From CALXCT01 sp964422185 (lineage in GTDB: Bacteria; Bacillota; Clostridia; Oscillospirales; Oscillospiraceae), in the NCBI GenBank assembly GCA_964422185.1, contig CAYRAG010000051.1, positions 1 through 12,294 of the forward strand: DNA of 12,294 nucleotides, written 5' to 3'. Below the pieces are notes generated by a model. That model made no database searches and was not told the DNA's origin. It saw nothing but the letters and a program-made list of their open reading frames with translations. This document shows, in pieces, positions 5,947 through 12,254 of this stretch. A program made the position numbers and the translations under genes. Position 1 is the stretch's first letter; the number at the start of each line of letters is the position of its first letter.

Positions 5947-6405
5947 ATGAGATGTCCGTACTGTGCCCACCCGGAGAGCAGGGTGGTGGACTCCCGGCCC
6001 GCCGATGAGGGCGCCAGTATCCGCCGCCGCCGGGAATGTCTGGAGTGCCACCGGCGCTTTACCACCTACGAGACAGTGGAGATTCTGCCCCTGATTGTCA
6101 TCAAGAAAGACGGCAGCCGCCAGGCGTTCGACAGGGGAAAGCTGCTGGGCAGCATGCTCAAGGCCTGTGAGAAGCGATCCGTGTCCGTGGCCACCCTGGA
6201 AAATCTGGCGGATGAGATCGAACAGACCCTCCAGAACAAAATGGAGCGGGAGGTCTCCAGCGCCCAGATCGGCGAGCTGGTCATGGATCGGCTGAAAGAT
6301 GTGGACGAGGTGTCCTATGTCCGGTTCGCCTCCGTGTACCGGCAGTTCAAGGATATCGGCACATTTATGGAGGAGCTCAACAGGCTTCTCAACGAGAAGA
6401 AATAG
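5947..6405 (+). CDS. nrdR: Transcriptional repressor NrdR
   Basis: The protein has 152 residues, the usual family length, and starts at an ATG after AGGAGGT. The N-terminal zinc ribbon has CPYC (C3, C6) and CLEC (C31, C34) flanking the basic SIRRRRE segment. The ATP-cone domain follows (about 47-137), with PLIVIKKDGSRQAFDRGKLL and the SYVRFASVYRQF signature near its end. NrdR senses the ATP/dATP balance and represses ribonucleotide reductase genes, so it acts in trans; no nrd gene or clear NrdR box is in the window. It is convergent with the helicase gene, with 8 bp between stop codons. Confidence 0.97.
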   Translation: MRCPYCAHPESRVVDSRPADEGASIRRRRECLECHRRFTTYETVEILPLIVIKKDGSRQAFDRGKLLGSMLKACEKRSVSVATLENLADEIEQTLQNKMEREVSSAQIGELVMDRLKDVDEVSYVRFASVYRQFKDIGTFMEELNRLLNEKK

Positions 6406-6413
6406 GACGGGGT

Positions 6414-8573
6414 TCAGGATTCCATCTCCTCCAGCTTCGCCCGGAAGGAGATCCGGCGCGGGGTCGGCATGGCGTCAAACTGCACCAGATGGGCGGCCTC
6501 GTCCGGATCCACATCCAGGACGGTGCCCGGCCCGAACAGGCTGTGGCGCACCCGGGTGCCGGCGGGAAAGACGGGAATCTCGCCGCTGTCGGCGAGCATT
6601 CTGCTGCTGGCTTCGATATGGGCCCGGGCGCCCGCCACAAGGCTCTCCTCGGGCTCCCTGGTGAACCGGATCAGAGCCGGGTCGATATCCAGAATGAAGC
6701 GGGAGGGGTAGCGCGGGGAGTGGTCGAAGTTCCGGCCGCCCGCCTCGGAGAGGTACAGCCCCTTCTCCGCACGGGTCATGGCGACGAAAGCCAGCCGGCG
6801 CTCCTCCTCCATGCCCTCCAGCGTGGCGGTCTTGCGGGAGGGGAAGATGCCCTCGTTCATGCCGCAGAGAAACACATGGGGAAACTCCAGGCCCTTCGCG
6901 GCGTGCACGGTCATCAGCCGCACCCGGTCCCCGGCATCCCCGGCGTCCGCGTTGGTGAACAGCGCCACATGGGCCAGGTAGTGCTCCAGCGTCGTCTCCT
7001 CGCCGCAGGTGGTCTCATACTCGAAGACGGACTGCTTCAGTTCTGCCAGGTTGTCCAGCCGCTCCTGGCTTCCCTCCGTGCGCAGCATCGCCTCGTAGCC
7101 GCTCTCGTTGAGCAGGGCGGAGAGCACCTCGGAGATGGGGCGCCCCTCATATCCCGCGGCGAAGCGCTCCACCAGGGAGAGGAGGGAGGCGGCCTTTGTC
7201 CCCCGGAAGATCTCATGATCCTGACTTTCCGCCAGCGCCTCGTAGAGGGAGCACCCGTGGGCGGCCGCGTACTCCTGCAGGAACGCCATCCGCCGCTTGC
7301 CCAGGTTGCGCCTGGGCACATTGGCCACCCGCAGAAAAGACAGGTCGTCCCGGTAGGCGATCAGACGGAGGTAGCTCAGCGCGTCCTTTACCTCCATCCG
7401 CTGAAAGAACTGCACGCCGCTGTAAATGGTATACGGAATCTTCTCCCGTAAAAGCGCCTCCTCCACCGTCCTTGAGACATAGTGGGCGCGGTAGAGCACC
7501 GTCATGTCCCGGTAGGCGACCCCCCGCCCGTGGAGCAGCTTCATCCGGTCCGCCATCCACTGCGCCTCCTCGTCCGCGGTGTCCGCGTAGTGGCACAGGA
7601 CCTCCTCTCCGTCCGGCAGGGTGGGGATCAGGTCTTTTTTTATCCGGTGGGTGTTTTTGTCGATGAGGGAGTTCGCCGCGGCCAGGATTTGGGGCGTGGA
7701 GCGGTAGTTTTTCATCATCAGGATGGTTTTGCACGGCGCGAACTCCCGGTCGAAGTTGAGCAGATACTTCACATTCGCGCCCCGCCAGGTGTACACGGTC
7801 TGATCCGGATCCCCGACGATGAACAGATTTCCGTGGTAGCCGCACAGCACCGTCATCAGCTCGTACTGCAGCTGGTCGATGTCCTGGAACTCGTCGATCA
7901 TGATGTACTCCAGGCGCTGCTGCCACTTTTGCCGGATGTCTCCGTGCTCCTGGAAAATGTAGAGGGAGAATTTGATCAGATCGTTGTAGTCCAGCCCGAA
8001 GCACTTTTTCTCCTGATAGAGATATCCGTAGAAGATGGTGTCTTTCACGCCGGAGGCGCTGTCGTATTTCTCCTTCAGATCGTCCAGACTCATGGAGATC
8101 ATGTCCTGATAGTAATCCGGGTGCTTGAACAGCTTCTGGATCTCAATCATGTCCCGGGCTTTGGCGAAAGTCATGTCCCGCAGGGTCAGGCCGCGCTCCT
8201 CATAGATGATCCGGAGCATGTCGTCGATATCGGAGTTGTCCAGCACCAGAAAGCTTTTGGGGTACTGCACCGCGTAGCTGTCCTCCTGGAGGACGGACAC
8301 GCAGAACCCGTGGAAGGTGTTGATATAGCCGGTGTCATTGTCCCCGGTCAGGGCGTGGATGCGCTCGCGCATCTCGCTGGCGGCCTTGTTCGTAAAGGTC
8401 ACACACAGGATGTTTCCCGGCAGAATGCCCAGCTCATTGACCAGATAGGCAAACCGGCGGGACAGCGCCCGGGTCTTGCCGGAGCCCGCGCCCGCGATCA
8501 CGCGCACGAAGCCCTCCGTGGATGTCACGGCGTCCCGCTGTTCGCGGTTGAGCCCCTCCAGTACGGTATCCAC
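6414..8573 (-). CDS. UvrD/PcrA-family ATP-dependent DNA helicase
   Basis: I chose the GTG at 8573 (MDTVLEGLNREQRDAV), which has a GGAAGGGGG upstream; the frame stays open to 8642, but that stretch is GC-rich and overlaps the tRNA-Gln terminator. This gives 719 residues, the PcrA/UvrD size. All superfamily 1A motifs are present: Q motif LNREQ, Walker A AGAGSGKT (27-34, K33), Ia TFTNKAA (59-65), II DEFQD (227-231), III GDPDQTVYTWRGA, IV NYRST, V TVHAAKGLEFPHVF, and VI EERRLAFVAMTRAEKG (R601). The C-terminal HSLFGPGTVLDV is a PcrA-like Tudor segment that binds RNA polymerase in PcrA. It translocates 3'-5' on single-stranded DNA in repair and replication-transcription conflict. Whether it is the main PcrA or a paralogue cannot be decided. 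Confidence 0.94.
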   Translation of the reverse strand: MDTVLEGLNREQRDAVTSTEGFVRVIAGAGSGKTRALSRRFAYLVNELGILPGNILCVTFTNKAASEMRERIHALTGDNDTGYINTFHGFCVSVLQEDSYAVQYPKSFLVLDNSDIDDMLRIIYEERGLTLRDMTFAKARDMIEIQKLFKHPDYYQDMISMSLDDLKEKYDSASGVKDTIFYGYLYQEKKCFGLDYNDLIKFSLYIFQEHGDIRQKWQQRLEYIMIDEFQDIDQLQYELMTVLCGYHGNLFIVGDPDQTVYTWRGANVKYLLNFDREFAPCKTILMMKNYRSTPQILAAANSLIDKNTHRIKKDLIPTLPDGEEVLCHYADTADEEAQWMADRMKLLHGRGVAYRDMTVLYRAHYVSRTVEEALLREKIPYTIYSGVQFFQRMEVKDALSYLRLIAYRDDLSFLRVANVPRRNLGKRRMAFLQEYAAAHGCSLYEALAESQDHEIFRGTKAASLLSLVERFAAGYEGRPISEVLSALLNESGYEAMLRTEGSQERLDNLAELKQSVFEYETTCGEETTLEHYLAHVALFTNADAGDAGDRVRLMTVHAAKGLEFPHVFLCGMNEGIFPSRKTATLEGMEEERRLAFVAMTRAEKGLYLSEAGGRNFDHSPRYPSRFILDIDPALIRFTREPEESLVAGARAHIEASSRMLADSGEIPVFPAGTRVRHSLFGPGTVLDVDPDEAAHLVQFDAMPTPRRISFRAKLEEMES

Positions 8574-8626
8574 TGCGCACGCCCCCTTCCGGCCACCCGG
8601 GAGAAGCCCCGCCCCTCCCGCCAGAT

Positions 8627-8660
8627 TGAAAAAAAGCCCCAAAGCCTTGCGGCCTTGGGG
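8627..8660 (-). terminator. Intrinsic terminator of tRNA-Gln
   Basis: On the minus strand, CCCCAA (8660-8655) pairs with TTGGGG (8642-8637), and an inner GCC/GGC adds to the stem. The run CTTTTTTTC follows (plus-strand A7 at 8629-8635). It begins 7 nt after the tRNA CCA end. The helicase gene starts 54 bp further on with no evident promoter in between, so part of its expression may come from read-through. Confidence 0.85.
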
Positions 8661-8667
8661 AGATGAG

Positions 8668-8741
8668 TGGCAGCGGGAGAAGGATTCGAACCCTCACAAA
8701 CAGAGTCAGAGTCTGTCGTGCTACCCTTACACAATCCCGCT
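8668..8741 (-). tRNA. tRNA-Gln (anticodon CUG)
   Basis: This 74-nt cloverleaf includes an encoded CCA. The acceptor stem is AGCGGGA/TCCCGCT with discriminator G. The anticodon stem ACAGA/TCTGT holds the loop CTCTGAC, with anticodon CTG at 8709-8707 reading CAG (Gln). The T arm is GAGGG-TTCGAAT-CCTTC. The D stem is short and weak. It has its own promoter and terminator. Confidence 0.95.
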
Positions 8742-8774
8742 GTGTCGATGATCTGTCTCGCAGACACGAAAGCT

Positions 8775-8802
8775 ATTATAGCAGACACGCACGCCTTGTC
8801 AA
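8775..8802 (-). promoter_or_regulatory. Promoter of tRNA-Gln
   Basis: Perfect TTGACA (8802-8797) and TATAAT (8780-8775) on the minus strand, 16 bp apart, with an extended TGC before the -10. Transcription would start near 8768, giving a 5' leader of about 27 nt for RNase P to remove. Confidence 0.9.
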
Positions 8803-8966
8803 CCCCCTTTTTTCAGAGAATCCCGGCCTTTCCGCCCGCGGGCCCCGCCTGAATGCCGGACAGGCTCTCCCTGCCAGGGGGGTATATCCGGACGGGGCGC
8901 GGCGGCCCGGATCCGCCGGGGAAGAGAGATACGGGGGAGGCCGCTCCGTGTGCCTGCCGTTCAACA

Positions 8967-9003
8967 CAGACCTGCCGGGATCTGGCGGGTCTGAAATTTT
9001 TTT
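8967..9003 (+). terminator. Orphan intrinsic terminator upstream of csoR
   Basis: CAGACCTGCC (8967-8976) pairs over 10 bp (one G-U) with GGCGGGTCTG (8984-8993) around a 7-nt loop. AAATTTTTTTC follows, with a T7 tract at 8997-9003. No plus-strand gene lies before it; upstream are only the antisense of tRNA-Gln and the helicase. It either shields csoR from antisense read-through or ends an unrecognised small RNA. Confidence 0.75.
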
Positions 9004-9094
9004 CGTCCGATTCAGGCGGATAAAGCCGGAAAATACTGCAGCCGGAACGGATACAGGCGGATCCGGGCCGGAGGGAAAACGGGAAAAAACGATC

Positions 9095-9123
9095 TTGACA
9101 AATACCCCCATGGGGTATATACT
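9095..9123 (+). promoter_or_regulatory. Promoter of the csoR-copA operon
   Basis: Perfect TTGACA (9095-9100), a 17-bp spacer and TATACT (9118-9123). The 17-bp operator dyad fills almost all of the spacer. The transcript start would be near 9130, leaving a leader of about 24 nt. Confidence 0.88.
9102..9118. promoter_or_regulatory. CsoR operator in the promoter spacer
   Basis: ATACCCC-CAT-GGGGTAT is a perfect 7+7 bp dyad of the TACCC...GGGTA type known for CsoR sites. Its position between -35 and -10 means bound apo-CsoR would occlude the promoter, and Cu(I) binding would release it. Confidence 0.82.
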
Positions 9124-9132
9124 CCGGTCAGC

Positions 9133-9149
9133 ATACCGGGAGGGGGTAT
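9133..9149. promoter_or_regulatory. Second CsoR-like dyad overlapping the csoR ribosome binding site
   Basis: ATACC-N7-GGTAT has the same 17-bp length and end pattern as the first operator, 31 bp downstream of it. Its G-rich centre includes the Shine-Dalgarno GGGAGGGGG of csoR. The GG demanded by the ribosome site could explain its imperfect centre, so it may or may not bind CsoR. Confidence 0.45.
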
Positions 9150-9153
9150 TTCT

Positions 9154-9462
9154 GTGAACTGCGATATGGAGTGCGGCGGCTGTCATAAGACGAAAGAGCG
9201 GTCGAAAGAGGAGGTCACCGCCCTCATCAACCGCCTGAACCGGATTGAGGGCCAGATCCGGGGGATCCGCAGAATGGTGGAGCGCAGCGCCTACTGCCCG
9301 GATATTCTCACGCAGGTGGCGGCGGCGGGCGCGGCCCTGGACGGATTTACGCGGGAGCTTCTGAGCAACCACATCAAGACCTGCGTGGCGGAGGATATCC
9401 GCAACGGCAATGACGAGACGATTGACGAACTGATCGGGCTGCTTCAGAAGCTGATGCGCTGA
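9154..9462 (+). CDS. csoR: Copper-sensing transcriptional repressor CsoR
   Basis: The protein has 102 residues, starting at GTG 9154 after GGGAGGGGG. It is an all-helical CsoR/RcnR (DUF156) protein. VTALINRLNRIEGQIRGIRRMVE is the signature helix (named here by its ends), and the Cu(I) ligand set Cys-His-Cys is present: C48 (AYCPDILTQ), H73 and C77 (NHIKTCV). This separates it from RcnR-type nickel and FrmR-type sensors. The N-terminal tail CDMECGGCH holds extra Cys and His residues (C3, C7, C10, H11) that could bind metal; such tails vary in the family. Apo-CsoR binds DNA and Cu(I) releases it. It is 27 bp upstream of copA and presumably controls both through the dyad in its promoter. Confidence 0.95.
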   Translation: MNCDMECGGCHKTKERSKEEVTALINRLNRIEGQIRGIRRMVERSAYCPDILTQVAAAGAALDGFTRELLSNHIKTCVAEDIRNGNDETIDELIGLLQKLMR

Positions 9463-9489
9463 GGCAGAGGAAACGCGGGGTGAGCAACA

Positions 9490-11994
9490 ATGGTACAGTA
9501 TAATGTCACCGGCATGAGCTGCGCCGCCTGCCAGGCGAGGATAGAGAAAGCCGTGTCGAAGGTGCCGGGCGTCACCGCCTGCTCGGTCAGCCTGCTGACG
9601 AACTCCATGGGGGTGGAGGGCACCGCCTCCGATTCGGATATCATCCGGGCGGTGGTAAACGCCGGGTACGGCGCCAGCCGGAAGGGCGCCGGCACCGCCT
9701 CCCGCCCCTCCTACGCGGACGCGGAGTCCCTGGAGGACCGGGAGACCCCGGTTCTGAGGCGCCGTCTCATCTGGTCTGTGGTGTTTGTGCTGATTCTCAT
9801 GTACTTCTCCATGGGCCACATGATGTTCGGGTTCCCGCTGCCGGCGTTCTTCCACAACAACCATGTGGCCATGGGCATGGTTCAGATGCTCCTGGCCATC
9901 GCCGTCATGGTGATCAACCAGAAATTCTTCATCTCCGGGTTCAAGGGGCTCATCCACGGCGCGCCGAATATGGACACGCTGGTGGCGCTGGGCTCCGCGG
10001 CCAGCTTCGGGTGGAGCACCTGGGTTCTCTTCCAGATGACCCGGGCACAGGTGGACGGGGACATGGACGCGGTGGCCATGTATATGGACGACTTCTGGTT
10101 TGAGTCCGCCGCCATGATCCTGGCCCTGATCACCGTGGGCAAGATGCTGGAGTCCATGTCCAAGGGGCGGACCACGGACGCCATTAAATCCCTGATGCGG
10201 CTGGCCCCGAAGACCGCCACCCTGGAGCGCGGCGGCGCGGAGGTCACGGTGCCGGTGGAGGAGGTTCGGCCCGGCGATGTCTTCCTGGTAAAGCCCGGGG
10301 AGTCCGTCCCCGTGGACGGCATTGTGGTGGAGGGCGCCAGCGCGGTCAATGAGTCCGCCCTGACCGGCGAGAGCATCCCCGTGGACAAGGCGCAGGGCGA
10401 CCATGTCAGCGCCGCCACGGTCAATGAGTCCGGCTTTTTGAAGTGCCAGGCCACCCGGGTGGGGGAGGACACCACGCTGGCGCAGATTATCCGGATGGTC
10501 TCCGACGCGGCCGCCACGAAAGCGCCCATCGCGAGAATCGCGGATAAGGTATCCGGGATCTTTGTCCCGGCGGTGATCGCCATCGCCGCGGTGACGATCG
10601 TCGTCTGGCTGCTGCTGGGGCGGGGTCTGAGCTACGCGCTGGCCCGGGGCATCTCGGTTCTCGTGATCTCCTGCCCCTGCGCGCTGGGACTGGCCACCCC
10701 GGTGGCGATCATGGTGGGCAACGGCGTGGGCGCGAAGAACGGGATCCTCTTTAAGACCTCCGCCGCCCTGGAAGAGGCGGGGAAAGCGGAGATCGTGGTG
10801 CTGGACAAGACCGGCACCATCACCTCCGGGGAGCCCCGCGTCACGGATGTCGTGCCGGCGGCGGGCCTGACCGGGACGCAGCTGCTGTCCCTGGCCGCGG
10901 CGCTGGAGAGGCACAGCGAGCACCCGCTGGCCCGGGCCGTCATGAAGCGGGCCGCGGAGACCGGCGTGGAGACGCCGGAAGTGCAGGGATTCCGCGCTCT
11001 GCCGGGCAACGGCGTGGCGGCGGAACTCGACGGCAGCGAGCTCATCGGCGGCAGTCTGAAATTCATCCGCGGCAGCGTGCGGATGGACGCGGACATGGAG
11101 CGGCAGGCGGAGGAGTTCTCCGGTCAGGGAAAGACGCCGCTGCTGTTCGCCCGGGACGGCGTGCCCCTGGGGATCATCGCCGTGATGGACACCGTGAAGG
11201 AGGAGAGCCCGGAGGCCATCCGCCAGCTGAAGAACATGGGCATCCGCGTGGTGATGCTCACCGGAGACAACGAGCGCACGGCCAGAGCCATCGGCAGGCA
11301 GGCCGGCGTGGATGAGGTCATCGCGGGGGTGCTCCCGGACGGGAAAGAGGCGGTGATCCGCCGCCTGCAGCGCCAGGGGAAAGTCATCATGGTGGGCGAC
11401 GGCATCAACGACGCCCCCGCTCTGACGAGGGCGGACATCGGGATCGCCATCGGCGCGGGCACCGATGTGGCCATCGAGGCCGCGGACATGGTGCTCATGA
11501 AGAGCGATCTCATGGATGTGCCGGCGGCCATCCGCCTGAGCCGGAGAACCCTGCGGAATATCCACCAGAACCTGTTCTGGGCGTTCTTCTACAATGCCAT
11601 CGGGATCCCGCTGGCGGCGGGCGTCTTTGTCTGGCTGGGCATCACGCTCAACCCCATGTTCGGCGCGGCGGCGATGAGCCTGTCCAGCTTCTGTGTGGTG
11701 ACCAACGCGCTGCGTCTGAACCTGGTGAAAGTATACGACACGAGCCGCGATAAGAAGATCAGACACAAATCAAAAAAGGAGGAGCAAGTGATGGAAAAGA
11801 CCCTGAAAGTGGAGGGCATGATGTGCGCCCACTGTGAGATGACGGTGAAGAAAGCGCTGGAGGCCATCCCCGGCGTGACGGAGGCTGTGGCGGATCATGA
11901 GGCCGGCACGGCCGTGGTGACCATGGATCGGGATGTGGACTTCGCGGCGCTGAAGAAAGCCGTGGAGGATCAGGGATACAGCGTCGTCGCCTGA
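9490..11994 (+). CDS. copA: Cu(I)-exporting P1B-type ATPase with C-terminal CopZ-like domain
   Basis: The protein has 834 residues, starting at ATG 9490. Order of parts: N-terminal heavy-metal domain with GMSCAAC (C11, C14); eight-helix P1B core with actuator TGES (292-295), membrane CPC (C395-C397), phosphorylation DKTGT (D439), SEHP (H478, P479) and GDGIND (G636); late membrane MSLSS with an Asn as in CopA; then a basic linker and a second heavy-metal domain (768-834) with GMMCAHC (C779, C782). The CPC plus MxxSS pattern marks Cu(I) transport by ATP-driven efflux. A C-terminal metal domain is unusual for CopA; these normally sit at the N-terminus. The junction contains a slippery A-AAA-AAG, a Shine-Dalgarno and an in-frame ATG, so it may yield several products. 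It is cotranscribed with csoR. Confidence 0.96.
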   Translation: MVQYNVTGMSCAACQARIEKAVSKVPGVTACSVSLLTNSMGVEGTASDSDIIRAVVNAGYGASRKGAGTASRPSYADAESLEDRETPVLRRRLIWSVVFVLILMYFSMGHMMFGFPLPAFFHNNHVAMGMVQMLLAIAVMVINQKFFISGFKGLIHGAPNMDTLVALGSAASFGWSTWVLFQMTRAQVDGDMDAVAMYMDDFWFESAAMILALITVGKMLESMSKGRTTDAIKSLMRLAPKTATLERGGAEVTVPVEEVRPGDVFLVKPGESVPVDGIVVEGASAVNESALTGESIPVDKAQGDHVSAATVNESGFLKCQATRVGEDTTLAQIIRMVSDAAATKAPIARIADKVSGIFVPAVIAIAAVTIVVWLLLGRGLSYALARGISVLVISCPCALGLATPVAIMVGNGVGAKNGILFKTSAALEEAGKAEIVVLDKTGTITSGEPRVTDVVPAAGLTGTQLLSLAAALERHSEHPLARAVMKRAAETGVETPEVQGFRALPGNGVAAELDGSELIGGSLKFIRGSVRMDADMERQAEEFSGQGKTPLLFARDGVPLGIIAVMDTVKEESPEAIRQLKNMGIRVVMLTGDNERTARAIGRQAGVDEVIAGVLPDGKEAVIRRLQRQGKVIMVGDGINDAPALTRADIGIAIGAGTDVAIEAADMVLMKSDLMDVPAAIRLSRRTLRNIHQNLFWAFFYNAIGIPLAAGVFVWLGITLNPMFGAAAMSLSSFCVVTNALRLNLVKVYDTSRDKKIRHKSKKEEQVMEKTLKVEGMMCAHCEMTVKKALEAIPGVTEAVADHEAGTAVVTMDRDVDFAALKKAVEDQGYSVVA
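11772..11778 (+). promoter_or_regulatory. Slippery heptamer A-AAA-AAG in copA
   Basis: The copA codons TCA-AAA-AAG place A-AAA-AAG in exactly the phase needed for -1 ribosomal frameshifting, the same heptamer used by E. coli dnaX. After a -1 shift the frame runs 19 codons (beginning GGASDGK) to TGA at 11835-11837, giving CopA without its C-terminal metal domain. I see no obvious pseudoknot downstream, and the adjacent GGAGG is downstream, unlike the upstream stimulator in dnaX. Confidence 0.4.
11791..11994 (+). CDS. Possible internal CopZ-like copper chaperone made from within copA
   Basis: An ATG at 11791, in the copA frame, has AAAGGAGG (11775-11782) 8 nt upstream, a stronger ribosome site than that of copA itself. 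Starting there gives a complete 67-residue heavy-metal domain: MEKTLKVEGMMCAHCEMTVK, then the beta-alpha-beta-beta-alpha-beta fold through VEDQGYSVVA. This is the size and sequence type of free CopZ chaperones, which hand Cu(I) to CopA. The preceding linker is basic and low-complexity (KKIRHKSKKEEQ), as if it were a former intergenic spacer now read through. Either copZ was fused to copA by loss of a stop while keeping its own start, or the fusion is only apparent. Separate translation is inferred, not shown. Confidence 0.55.
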   Translation: MEKTLKVEGMMCAHCEMTVKKALEAIPGVTEAVADHEAGTAVVTMDRDVDFAALKKAVEDQGYSVVA

Positions 11995-12023
11995 TTCCCC
12001 CCGGAGATCCCCGGATTCGCGGC

Positions 12024-12067
12024 GGACGCCGCTGCCGGTCGGGAAATCCCCTCCGGCGGCGGTGTCC
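12024..12067 (+). other. Long hairpin in the copA 3' region
   Basis: Bases 12024-12038 and 12053-12067 pair over 15 bp with two G-U wobbles, and GGG/CCC inside the loop can extend the stem. No T tract follows, so it is not a standard intrinsic terminator. It is the only strong structure between the copA stop and the tRNA-Leu promoter and probably defines or protects the message 3' end. Confidence 0.6.
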
Positions 12068-12110
12068 GTGAGACCGCCCCCAGCCCGCGAAATCCGCCCT
12101 GAAAATGTCC

Positions 12111-12139
12111 TTGCAATCCAAGAGAGAATGGTGTAGAAT
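12111..12139 (+). promoter_or_regulatory. Promoter of tRNA-Leu
   Basis: TTGCAA (12111-12116), a 17-bp spacer and TAGAAT (12134-12139). Transcription would start near 12146, about 11 nt before the mature tRNA. Confidence 0.7.
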
Positions 12140-12156
12140 CTGCAGTGAGCGAATGC

Positions 12157-12243
12157 GCCGGTGTGATGAAACTGGTAGACATGACGGACTCAAAATCCGT
12201 TGATGGCGACATCATGCGGGTTCGAGTCCCGCCACCGGCACCA
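12157..12243 (+). tRNA. tRNA-Leu (anticodon CAA)
   Basis: This 87-nt class II tRNA has an encoded CCA. The acceptor stem is GCCGGTG/CACCGGC with discriminator A. The anticodon stem ACGGA/TCCGT holds loop CTCAAAA, with anticodon CAA at 12191-12193 reading UUG (Leu). The long variable arm (GATG-GCGA-CATC) and the T arm with GGTTCGAGTCC are clear. Confidence 0.96.
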
Positions 12244-12254
12244 GAGTTTAAGGG

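Larger units (their letters stand above)
8742..9153. other. Intergenic region between tRNA-Gln and csoR
   Basis: This 412-bp region carries the minus-strand tRNA promoter, an orphan plus-strand terminator (8967-9003), two short direct repeats (CAGGCGGAT at 9013 and 9054), and the csoR promoter and operators (9095-9149). I see no convincing protein gene on either strand; the open frames crossing it lack ribosome binding sites and domains. A GGGGTATAT string at 8879-8887 repeats the right half of the csoR operator but has no matching left half. Confidence 0.7.

Noticed and set aside
6489..8666. Two long plus-strand frames (6489-7451 and 7482-8666) opposite the helicase
   Set aside because: They are antisense to all helicase motifs, without ribosome sites or family signatures.
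8876..8890. Possible third CsoR site (GGGGTATAT)
   Set aside because: Only the right half matches; there is no left half and no promoter around it.
9013..9062. CAGGCGGAT direct repeats upstream of csoR
   Set aside because: Only 9 bp each and 41 bp apart in GC-rich sequence; chance is a sufficient explanation.
8663..9157. 164-codon plus-strand frame across tRNA-Gln and the csoR promoter
   Set aside because: It runs through the tRNA, a terminator and a promoter, so it cannot be a real gene.
8776..11766. 996-codon open frame antisense to csoR-copA
   Set aside because: Same reasoning: a by-product of GC-rich coding bias opposite a clear P-type ATPase, with no recognisable motif.
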